DNA of 64,000 nt from Uranotaenia lowii (Eukaryota; Arthropoda; Insecta; Diptera; Culicidae). Under the pieces are notes generated by a model, which saw nothing but the letters and a program-made list of their open reading frames with translations, was not told the origin of the DNA and did not search any database. Of this stretch, positions 56,027 to 64,000 are shown in pieces; within the stretch, counting starts at the first letter, position 1, and each line of letters begins with the position of its first letter. The translations under genes and the position numbers were made by a program. The stretch covers positions 337,482,023 through 337,546,022 of the forward strand of contig NC_073693.1 of assembly GCF_029784155.1 (NCBI RefSeq). Reading direction: 5' to 3'.

Positions 56027-56057
<31 letters not shown>
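55798..56057 (+). other. LINE 3' UTR, poly(A) signal and tail
   Basis: AT-rich 3' UTR with two AATAAA hexamers, one near 55905 and one at 56015-56020. The second lies about 10 nt before the poly(A) run (about 56029-56057). A pure A tail followed by the repeated GGAAGAAGT is the signature of target-primed insertion. Confidence 0.88.
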
Positions 56058-56059
<2 letters not shown>

Positions 56060-56066
56060 AAGAAGT

Positions 56067-57352
56067 AGAGATCGAAGTAAGCTGCGGTCGAGTGCGGTCG
56101 ATTTTCTCTCACGGTCCTGATTTTTCGCGTTTCAGTAGTTTTTTTTACCTCGATTTATTGTGTAAAAGTATCAACTTAAAGTGAAAAAACGCGGATTGAA
56201 CGACACTTTTTAGAAAATTGGTGGCTTTTGAAAGAAGTATGTCATTTGGTAATTTTTTGTTTATCATGCAGTGCGAGAAACGTGTTGATTGCTTGTTAGG
56301 CTGGGAAGGGAAAGTTTAATAGTGCTTAAAGAAAAATTTTCTTTGGGTTTAAGTGTTATGTTAGTGAAATAAACTAAACGGAATTCATTCATGATTCATT
56401 TGAATGTGTTTATTCAAAGAGCATGTCAAACCTACAAAATCGGGGATAAAATCTGATTGCTTTGATGTATTTTTTTTTTGCTGGTTTGGTTCCGTTTGGA
56501 TAGAGTGGCTCATTTTGGTAATGTGTATAATAAAATGGGCCAAACAAATTTGTTTAGTATTGGAATTTACTTAAATGAAAATTGAGTGCCACCTATGGAT
56601 TGCTCGAGGGTAAAATCAGAACCAAGCATACCCGAGTTGGAGTCTTCAAGTTTATCCAAGCTAAGTAATTTAGTATTAAGATCTTTCAATATGAATCGTT
56701 TTGATAGATTCTTACTCACTAATTTAGCCATAAAAGCTTATAGATTTTAAGATGGTAGAAAATGACGAGTTTTTTTGCGGGTCAGTCATGTATGTGGACT
56801 TTCACAAATATTCCGCAAAATCTTTTGGAAGAGTTGATTCCAAAAGATTTTGTGGTGGTACTATTTTTTCTCTGTTCTTCTTATATTTATTTTCAAGAGC
56901 GAGTAAAGGCGCTATATCCAAGGTCGATGATCAGAGATGATGGTGCACAATAATCAGAAACATGTAGTTTGATTAAACTTTCAGTAAAGTAATTTTAAAA
57001 TTGAAATTTATCAATTGATTCATTCCATACTGCAATGTTTTGGATTTCTGTGCAGAAAAACCTCATTTTCACCCACAGAAGGACGAATTCACATGGTTCA
57101 CCATCAAGAAGCACAGTAAATTTTAGCAACTGTGCTTCCAACGTGAAAACTTCAAACATTTTAAAATCATGGAAATGTATGGTACTGTTGTCCACGTTTC
57201 TTTCTCCCTGTGTTCCAGTTGTCTCTGCGTCCAATACTGCACAGTGGGCCCGGCCGAGTTAAGATCAGTAGTAAATGTACTTTTACTACTCACCGGGATG
57301 CTGACAAGATCTGGCTGTGTATGTATCATAAGCACAAGCAAATAAGAAAAAG
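56067..57352. mobile_element. Unidentified 1.3-kb insert bounded by GGAAGAAGT
   Basis: The segment lies between GGAAGAAGT at 56058-56066 and GGAAGAAGT at 57353-57361, and it interrupts a MITE that continues at 57362. Its right end is AATAAGAAAAAG, which could be a short A-rich tail. Overlapping frames of 60-79 codons show no domain. It may be a second retroposed sequence or processed pseudogene inserted at the same site as the LINE. I cannot identify its source. Confidence 0.45.
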
Positions 57353-57361
57353 GGAAGAAGT

Positions 57362-57376
57362 ATCCCCATTCTCCCC
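57362..57376 (-). mobile_element. Distal tip of the split TIR element
   Basis: ATCCCCATTCTCCCC followed by TA is the complement of the GGGGAGA.TGGGGAT terminus of the element at 8125. When 51539-57361 is removed, the sequence reads continuously through GGAAGAAGTATCCCC and aligns with the family copy (AAGTATCCCC). This confirms the splitting. Confidence 0.8.
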
Positions 57377-57426
57377 TATTTATCTACCGGAAAGTTGCGC
57401 CTTAAAGTATGCAAATACTCTAGGGT
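57377..57426 (+). repeat. 50-bp repeat shared with 46637-46686
   Basis: TATTTATCTACCGGAAAGTT and GCGCCTTAAAGTATGCAAAT match the left copy with about five differences. Together the two copies bracket the whole nested cluster of roughly 10.7 kb. Whether they mark an original duplication or a dispersed repeat is open. Confidence 0.6.
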
Positions 57427-58320
57427 TGTAACAAAGATCTCTAAGTATCAAGATAGTCGGACTTTTTTTTTGGCGACGCGTACATAATGTTTATGGTGCT
57501 GCCGCTCTGCGAGATGGGATCCAAGCTTTGCAACTTTCCACTCAAGCATAGCAGCTTTGCATTCAAGCTTTGAGTAAAAGCAATGTAACACTTCAAAAAG
57601 ATTTAACATATCTTATTTTACACGAATAAAATGGATAATTATTATTAAAAAGACATAAAATTTTGTCTTTTTAGTAATTGATTTCCTTTCTGTAACTTTT
57701 GTAGTTTATGTCATTTCGGTCATTTTTGTCATTTCGACCATTTTTGGCGTTGATGTCATTTTTGCATTTTTTTATCATCTTTGTCATTATTGTAATTTTT
57801 GTTATTTTGGCATTTTAGTCATTTTTGTTATTTATTTCATTTTTGATACTTTTGTAATTTTTTTATATTTTGTTGTGTCATTTTTGAGTAATTTTTAGCC
57901 ATTTTAGGCATTTGTCACTTTATGTCATTTGTGTGTCAATTTTGTGCTTTTTTGCCGTTTTGCATTATTTTTTATCATTTCTGTCATTTGGGTCATTTTG
58001 GTAAGTATTCTTAATTGTTGTAATTTTTGTAATTTTTATAGTTTTGTCATTTTATCATTTTTGTCAGTGTTGTCAATTTTGTCAGTGTTGTCAATTTTGT
58101 CGAAAACGCTTGAATTTTTAACAGTTACTGTTCTCAAACAACGGTGACCGTCAAAATTTGGTTTATCAACTTCCAGCAAGTCGGTTTTTGAGTTACTTTG
58201 CAACTCTGAACAAATCTGAATTAATTTTTTTTTAAATCCTTAAAAGGATCTAACGTAGAAAAACAGATCATATCAAAAATACTAGTTTCATTGTGTGTGA
58301 TAATTTTCGGACGTTCGCTA
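57427..58320 (+). repeat. Spacer with degenerate TTTTTGTCA repeat
   Basis: From about 57660 to 58100 the plus strand carries diverged TTTTTGTCATTT words of the TGTCA family, including a short perfect run of GTCAGTGTTGTCAATTTT twice near 58062-58100. The rest is AT-rich without features. Confidence 0.65.
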
Positions 58321-58920
58321 AGCCCGCATCACAATCGCCAGCATCCGACATCCGCAGCACTAAATCAATAAGTACGTATCCGTCGTCTTTGCTTTCGCTT
58401 ATTTGCGTTCGAAAATCCCTTCGTCAGCTGTTAGCCGTTTGGATAGCGTTTGTCCCGACTCGAGACTAGCTGGCTTGTTTGGCTCGCTCTGGTCCAATGT
58501 TCCGTGTACATCGGCAGTCGATCCGTGAAATTCACTATTTGCCCGCTGCCTGTGGAAAACGTGAAATTGTGCCGCGTTCGACATTCGACCGACATCGTCA
58601 TTTCTCCCCATGCTTGCCCTGTCTCGGTTAGGAATTGGTACGGATGTACGGATGTCGTGGCGCCATATGGACATCGGCCGTCGCGTCGTATGGATCAATT
58701 GGCAGACGTCGTTTTTCACCGATTTGGTGATTAGTTGGTTGTCGCCGACCTCCTTTCTTTGTGATGAACCAAATCCTACCAAGAGTAGGGCGACCGGGAA
58801 AAAACTTGTTTCACAGATATTTTTGTTATCATAGAAAATCTTCAAAATGAGTTTGATCGACTCCCATTTGCTTTTCACTCACTAAAATTCTAATAATCTA
58901 CCTACATCGATCGATAGCAC
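58321..58920. other. Unique GC-richer segment with an uncertain minus-strand ORF
   Basis: A 159-codon minus-strand frame (58399-58878) starts MKSKWESIKLILKIFYDNKN, contains a hydrophobic FFPVALLLVGFG and then a hydrophilic remainder. A 94-codon plus frame overlaps it. Composition differs from the AT-rich surroundings, so a fragment of a host exon is possible, but no domain, splice pair or homology can be shown. Confidence 0.2.
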
Positions 58921-59319
58921 AGGACATTAGACTGAGTCGATCTAAGGTCATTTTTGAATTTTGCAAACCCTGGGGCCTTAGAAGCTTCGTTTTGGTTCAA
59001 AACTCATCCATGATTTTTGCAGGGTTTCGAAGTAACGCTTACATGAGTAAATTTGAACTTTTCCTTGTATGGTAAAATAAAATATTGCTTTCTGAAAAAT
59101 CATCATCGTTTTTTAATTTTTTCTCTGGAACCGAACCTGCTAAAAGGTTTTGTGCCATTTTAAACTTATCAAAGGACATTTTTCTCTGAACAACTTTGTC
59201 CATGATCCTAACTTCGTATCTAGTCAGGCAAAAAAGTTAATAGCAAGTTAAAAGGGCTATGTCTTTTGGCATTGGAAAACAGTCAATTCAATTGATATCA
59301 CTGCTGTGGCCTAGCGAGG

Positions 59320-59484
59320 TGTGCAGACCTGTCCGGAGGTCTGCAACCCGGAAGCAACACCGGTGAGCAACCCGACCTCGAACTACCGAGGAAACTATGC
59401 GCTGCCCGGCTAGCACGCTTGCTGGCCGACTGACTGACCGACTGGCTCGCTGCACGCTTGTGACGAATGACGCGGTATCACACA
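59320..59484 (-). repeat. 3' LTR of the young LTR element
   Basis: 165 bp, TGTGCAGACC..TATCACACA on the plus strand. It carries a short perfect inverted word GCAGACCTGTCCGGAGGTCTGC near the left end and a GACTGACTGACCGACTGGC-type microrepeat near the right. By eye it is identical to the partner. Confidence 0.93.
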
Positions 59485-59499
59485 TCCCCCTCCTATCCC
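59485..59499 (-). promoter_or_regulatory. Polypurine tract
   Basis: The minus strand reads GGGATAGGAGGGGGA immediately before the 3' LTR. This is the position and composition needed to prime plus-strand DNA synthesis in LTR elements. Confidence 0.75.
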
Positions 59500-59889
59500 A
59501 AACAAAATGATTTAATATAATTAAAAAATAACTGTTTTGAAATCGTTTCTTTTTATTAAGTTAAAAAAAATGCAAATCGACAATAAGTTTGTTTTTGTTT
59601 TAGGAAACTCGTCTAATTGGCATTTGCCAAGCATCCTATCGATGGACTGATGTGAAATAGGTACAAACAACTTGCGCTACAATTCGTGGCCGATGTTTTC
59701 ATATCTCATTTCCACCTCTCTTTCAATTTCCGTTTAACGAAATCATCCTAAACACTTCGATGAAATTAGATCTCTATTTGATCATCGACTAGCTAAGCGA
59801 CAATTATTCAAAAAATTGCGAACTATAACTCAAATAGATATTTTATAACACTATGCAAGCAAGTTGTGTTGTAGTGGTTTTAAGCTTAG

Positions 59890-60012
59890 TCACACGTTTA
59901 GGCGCCCGCACAATAGCCCGTTGGACGTCGCGTCTGCGTTTTAGTACTCAACGACAGCGTTGACAGCTGACGCGACGCGACGTCTTACGTGCTATTGTGC
60001 GGGTGCCTTTTG
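59890..60012. repeat. 120-bp inverted repeat within the LTR element
   Basis: GGCGCCCGCACAATAGC and its partner GCTATTGTGCGGGTGCC bracket ACGTCGCGTC and GACGCGACGT. It forms a strong GC-rich hairpin in an otherwise AT-rich interior. It could be a nested MITE or an RNA structure such as a packaging or dimerisation hairpin. No clear target duplication is visible. Confidence 0.75.
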
Positions 60013-61429
60013 TTTCTATATTGCATAATATTTTTGTTTGCGTTCCACAGATTTGATACACGGTTGACATATAATCTATAAAATGGTATTATAATTCAAC
60101 GATTACTCATTTGAACTCTGAGTTTAATCGAGAAAACCTATATTCCATATTTCTTTTATTCATTTTCTCGTTTTAACTGCGCATATCACAAAACTTTAAA
60201 AATTTAATTGGGGGCAGTTAGTATGAAGATGTTAGATCTAAGTTTAACGTGAATTTTAGCTATTGTCGCGGAACCCTAAAACCGGGGTTTTTGTTAAAAT
60301 CAGCGCCGGCGACATTCATTGACGATATATCATGTTGACCAGACGTCTAACAAACATATTCCAAGTATCGGCACCGGACAACAGCAAGGGCTGTCGACTG
60401 CCAAAGTGTTCGTTAAATTGATATGATTTTTTTTACCATTTCTGGTTGGCAAGATTGTAAACTACCAGCGTTAAAGCTTCAGTTACCAACTGCATCAAAA
60501 TATTATTAAATTGCGATACACAAAAACTTTCGATAAAAACTGCCGGGGAAAAACCCGTGATATGAATTTCTAATTGGCTAATTGTGATATCTAATGATTT
60601 AATTGTGTATTTTGATCCAAATTCATGAGGATAAGCTCAAAGCTCACGCACAAAAGATGGTTTATTTTGTATTGTACTTTTGTATATTGTAAGTACTCAT
60701 CTTGTATTTTTTTTTCAAACTTTTCTTACAACCCGGTAAAATTACGAAATAACCTCTCGGCGCGTTAAGAAACTATAACTGTTCCCTCAAGATGCTATCA
60801 AGGTTTGCTATTCACCCTTAAAACTGGACACACACTTTTTCATTTTTTCAATTGTCAACCTATGTGTTCAGGCTGTTTTCTAGACTTTCTCATTGTTTTC
60901 TATCATCTCAAGCTGTCTCCTCAACCATCTTGATTATTAATTTAATGAGATACCGAAACCGTCCTCTCAACATACTTTTCGTTTCCAGGAGCAGTTATTA
61001 CTCAGTTGAAATCCTATCGAGCTGCTCTCTCGAAATGTTCCATAGTTCTTATATCAAACTGTTAAGTTCAAATTTACTCCTTGAATGGGAAAACTGTTCT
61101 TTTCAATTGTGTTTTGTCAATTCAAAACTATCCTGTAAGCTCGCATGAAATCAGTTCATCAATTTATACGAGCTATCACCTGGACACGCTTTATGGTTCA
61201 TTCTTATTATAAGCAATCTTCAAACTGTCCTCTTGATACCCTTTCTTCCTCCTTTCAAATTGTCCCCTCGACACGCTCATAGTTGCCTCATTTCTCAAGC
61301 TGTTCTTCGAACTCGCTATATTTTCAAATTAATTTCAAAAAGTCAACACGTTTTTTTTTTCAAATTGAAAGTAGTCCTCTCGCATTAAATTTCAATCTTA
61401 TTTCAAGCTGTCATCTTAACCGGCCTTCT

Positions 61430-61975
61430 AATTTCAAGCTGTTCTCTCAATTCGCTTGAAATTTCTATTGATGCTTTCAGGCTGTCCTCTCAACTCGCCA
61501 TTCAATTTCAAGCTGTCCTCTCAACTCGCTCGAATTTCTATCGATACGTTTAGGCTGTCCTCTCAACTCGCCTGTCAAATTCAAGCTGTTCTCTCAGCTC
61601 GCTTAAAATTTCTATCGGCTGTCCTCTCAACTCGCCTTTCATTTTCAAGCTGTCCTCTCAACTCGCTTGAAATTTCTATCGGTACTCTCAGGCTGTCCTC
61701 TCAACTCGCCTGTCGATTTCAAGCTGTCCTCTCAACTCGCTTGAAATTTCTATCGGTACTTTCAGGCTGTCCTCTCAACTCGCCTTTCAACTTCAAGCTG
61801 TCCTCTCAACTCGCTTGAAATTGCTATCGATACGTTTAGGCTGTCCTCTCAACTCGCCTTTCAATTTCAAGCTGTCCTCTCAACTCGCTTGAAATTTCTA
61901 TCGATACGTTCAGGCTGTCCTCTCAACTCGCCTTCCAATTTCAAGCTGTCCTCTCAACCCGCTTGAAATTGTGAA
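61430..61975. repeat. Tandem array, about 74-bp units, inside the LTR element
   Basis: Each unit has two related halves: AGGCTGTCCTCTCAACTCGC with CTTTCAATTT, and CAAGCTGTCCTCTCAACTCG with CTTGAAATTTCTATCG. The GGCTGTCCTCTCAACTCGCC landmark recurs near 61479, 61551, 61690, 61765, 61838 and 61911. Diverged single copies extend upstream to about 60870 and downstream to about 62010. The 120-codon plus frame 61456-61818 is repeat-derived. Confidence 0.9.
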
Positions 61976-62318
61976 CATGATCAAGCTGTCCTCACGACTT
62001 GCTTGAAATTTAATTTTGATTTCATGTTGTTTTCTCAACGAAACTTCAATGCCTAATTCACCAATTCCAGTTTCGGTATTATTTCACAACCCGCCGGAAA
62101 TCATTCAACAGCGTTGCTTTTTGTTTCAACTTCACATCACTTAATGAGTACTCGAATTACTCATTTTATCACGGTAATTAACAAACTGATTGATTTTCAA
62201 TCAAGTTTGATGAAAATAAACTCAGCGTGAATCAATGACCACGTTTGTTTACTTTTTCGGTTCGGTATTTTTTTGGTATTTATAATTTCTTGTTTTTATG
62301 TTATGTAACAAGAAATTA

Positions 62319-62334
62319 CCTGTCACGGTCGCCA
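62319..62334 (-). promoter_or_regulatory. Primer binding site (tRNA-Arg type)
   Basis: The plus strand reads CCTGTCACGGTCGCCA, which would be the 3' end of a tRNA-Arg whose acceptor is GACCGTG, followed by CCA. The complement is therefore the reverse-transcription primer site, two bases from the LTR edge. The tRNA identity is recalled and was not looked up. Confidence 0.8.
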
Positions 62335-62336
62335 AA

Positions 62337-62501
62337 TGTGCAGACCTGTCCGGAGGTCTGCAACCCGGAAGCAACACCGGTGAGCAACCCGACCTCGAAC
62401 TACCGAGGAAACTATGCGCTGCCCGGCTAGCACGCTTGCTGGCCGACTGACTGACCGACTGGCTCGCTGCACGCTTGTGACGAATGACGCGGTATCACAC
62501 A
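62337..62501 (-). repeat. 5' LTR of the young LTR element
   Basis: 165 bp with the same ends and the same sequence as the repeat at 59320-59484. Followed directly by the CGAGG duplication and the foldback loop sequence TATTGCAT. Confidence 0.93.
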
Positions 62502-62945
62502 CGAGGTATTGCATGACTACTTTTCAAGCAATACTTCGCTTGGCATCAGCAGTGGTGTCAGTTGAATTGATTGTGTTTCAATGCACAAAGACATAGCCCT
62601 ATTCAACAGCTGATAACTTTTTTGCCTAATAGTTACAGTTACAGTCTTCAACTAAGTTGTTCAGCTTAAAATTCCCTTTAATGAAATTATAAATTTGCAC
62701 AAAACTTATAAGCAGCCTCGGTTCCAGAAACAAAACAAACAAAGAAACAAAATTATGATGATTTTCCAGCACAAAATATTTGATTTTCCCATACAAACTT
62801 GAAAGTTAAAATTTGACTATGTCAACATTACTTAAAAACTTGCCAAAAATCATAGAAAAGTTTTGAACCGAAACGAAGCATTTTAGACCCAAGGGTTGGA
62901 GGAATTAAAAAAAATAACCCTAAATCAACTCAGTCTAATAGGACA

Positions 62946-63749
62946 TGTCAAAGATGACTAATTTAACGGCCATCTTCAAGCTTTGCCAAAAACCGCAATT
63001 TATCTTTTGAATATGTAATTATCTCATGCTTATCATCAGCATTGTTGACCAAAGAAAAGCAAGTTATCACTTCCATCAAATATTTACATTAACAACAAAC
63101 TTACAGCCACCCTGGTAGATGTTCTGTGGCTTCGAGAAATAAGCACGATGTCTCACCACTCTGGCGTCATCTTGCCGTTATAGTTAAGCTTCCAAGCATC
63201 ATCTTCACATCCTGTTAGGGTTAACTAATCACTTAGCATTCTGTCATACTGCTTCTGCTACGAATAATCCCACTAACAGGGCTCGAACTTCCTTAATGAA
63301 GCCATAGTGCAAATTTAGTCTTTAGGCACAAATATAGGCAGATAAACGCTTTACATTTCATCTATCCACAAACACGCTGACTAAACCACCAAACTGATGA
63401 CAAAAATTCCACATTCAAACAAACACAAAACATTTTAATAAAAGTTGTTTTCTAGATGAAGTCATCCATTCTTCGTCCGGGATGGGCTATTCTACTTAGA
63501 TGAAAAATTTCACCTCTCCTCACCCCATTCTTTTTCATATTTGCTTTTCTTTTTAGCTAGACGGATAACAGATGATCAAAACGTAAACACAAAAATAGCA
63601 ACGCCCATTGGGTGTGTGATACGCGTTATTTCCCCGATTCTCTGGAATTTGCAATTCCCTGTTTACCGTCAGAATTCGACCGGGATTCAACACCCAAAAC
63701 ATAGAAACTCTCTCTTGTTCAATTTTGTCTTTTTTTCATTTATGTGATT
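62946..63749. other. Unique DNA, no gene recognised
   Basis: AT-rich sequence with frames no longer than 68 codons. Nothing identifiable. Confidence 0.35.
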
Positions 63750-64000
63750 GTTTGACACTTCGGAAACTTTTGTCATTTTTGTCCTTGTCTTATTTCTCCA
63801 ACTTCTGTCATTTTCATCACATTTTTTTTTTTCATTTTTGTCAGTTTGGTCATTTTTGTCATTTTTTTTTCGTTTTTGCCATTTTTGTCATTTTTGTAAT
63901 TTTTGTCATTTTTGTCATTTTTGTTATTTTTGTCATTTTTGCCATTTTTGCCATTTTTGTCATTTTTATCATTTTTGTCATTTTTGTCATTTGTGTCATT
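63750..64000 (+). repeat. Start of another ATTTTTGTC array, cut by the window edge
   Basis: Diverged ATTTTTGTC units (GCCATTTTTGTC, TTATCATTTTTGTC) become more regular toward the end of the window. The array probably continues to the right. Confidence 0.85.

Larger units (their letters stand above)
51539..56057 (+). mobile_element. Full-length Jockey-clade LINE with intact ORFs
   Basis: About 4.5 kb. It starts CACTTCCATCTGTACCG, has a 181-bp 5' leader, two intact overlapping ORFs, a 3' UTR with AATAAA at 56015-56020 and a poly(A) tail of about 28 nt ending at 56057. A target duplication AAAGGAAGAAGT (51527-51538) recurs after the tail as GGAAGAAGT (56058-56066). Intact ORFs, a long tail and a clear duplication indicate a recent insertion that may still be mobile. 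The clade is inferred from the three-knuckle ORF1 and the ORF2 motif style, with no RNase H. Confidence 0.92.
59320..62501 (-). mobile_element. Young non-coding LTR retroelement (3,182 bp)
   Basis: Two 165-bp terminal repeats that read as identical are flanked by a perfect 5-bp duplication CGAGG (59315-59319 and 62502-62506). The signals place it on the minus strand. TGGCGACCGTGACAGG, two bases inside the 5' LTR, matches the complement of the 3' end of insect tRNA-Arg plus CCA (from memory). The purine-rich GGGATAGGAGGGGGA abuts the 3' LTR. The 2.85-kb interior has no gag, protease, RT or integrase frame. It is a TRIM/LARD-type element dependent on an autonomous relative. Identical LTRs indicate a recent insertion. 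Confidence 0.9.
58927..62939. mobile_element. Foldback element C, split by an LTR element
   Basis: The left arm (58927-59319) begins TTAGACTGAGTCGATCTAAG and the right arm (62502-62939) ends AAATCAACTCAGTCTAA. Both match element B (36086) along their length, including the loop word CGAGGTATTGCAT. The hexamer AGGACA flanks both sides (58921-58926 and 62940-62945), with one extra T on the right. AGGACA is the complement of TGTCCT, close to the TGTCCA flanking elements A and B. Without the 3.2-kb insert it would be about 0.83 kb, the same size as element B. Confidence 0.85.

Noticed and set aside
57123..57341. Small gene in the 1.3-kb unidentified insert
   Set aside because: Three overlapping frames on both strands of similar length, none with a domain. 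Indistinguishable from chance.
61456..61818. 120-codon Ser/Leu-rich frame inside the young LTR element as a gag remnant
   Set aside because: It coincides with the 74-bp tandem array, lies on the opposite strand to the element, and repeats with the array period.

Overview
This window is eukaryotic, very AT-rich and almost entirely repetitive. It looks like intergenic or intronic DNA from a dipteran, most likely a mosquito with a large genome. That assignment is inferred from an intact Jockey-clade retrotransposon, a CR1-group-like retrotransposon, an insect-type Helitron end and MITEs with GGGGATACTTGATCCC-type ends. I find no complete host gene, no bacterial-type operon, no CRISPR array, no rRNA and no convincing functional tRNA. 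The only intact protein-coding genes are the two ORFs of a non-LTR retrotransposon at 51.7-55.8 kb.

Layout. 1-16.6 kb: a very large territory of simple satellites built on the core TGTCA. They occur as the 9-mer AATTTTGTC, the 9-mer ATTTTTGTC and an 11-mer ATTTTTGTGTC, with higher-order repeats and strand switches, broken by short unique islands (0.5-1.4, 7.4-8.1, 14.1-15.0 kb) and two MITEs. 16.6-22.7 kb: unique DNA with several MITEs, including a TTAA-flanked piggyBac-like one. 22.7-24.6 kb: a homogeneous 7-mer array (TTTAATG, about 269 copies). 24.6-32.6 kb: degenerate AAGTCA repeats, tRNA-derived SINEs, a minisatellite, a foldback element and a TIR element with an internal duplication. 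32.6-34.9 kb: another ATTTTTGTC array. 34.9-43.4 kb: a foldback element, then a broken CR1-like LINE (minus strand) nested in an inverted repeat, then a SINE. 44.1-46.6 kb: a non-autonomous Helitron. 46.6-57.4 kb: a deeply nested cluster. 57.4-64 kb: a third foldback element split by a young non-coding LTR element, then the edge of another TGTCA array.

The nesting can be read from target-site duplications (TSDs). At 46.9-51.3 kb an old RNase H-bearing LINE remnant was hit by a hAT-like element (8-bp TSD). That element was in turn hit by a non-coding LTR element (5-bp TSD) filled with an 80-bp tandem array. At 51.3-57.4 kb a MITE was hit at one 9-bp site, apparently twice: by a full-length Jockey-type LINE and by an unidentified 1.3-kb insert. 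At 58.9-62.9 kb a foldback element was hit by a 3.2-kb LTR element whose two 165-bp LTRs read as identical. It has a tRNA-Arg-type primer binding site and a polypurine tract but no genes, so it must depend on proteins supplied elsewhere.

The strongest candidates for something undescribed are the foldback family with 6-bp TSDs at TGTCCA-like sites, the two gene-less LTR elements that carry internal tandem arrays, and the TGTCA satellite superfamily. Long open frames across the satellites come from 9-bp periodicity and are not genes.
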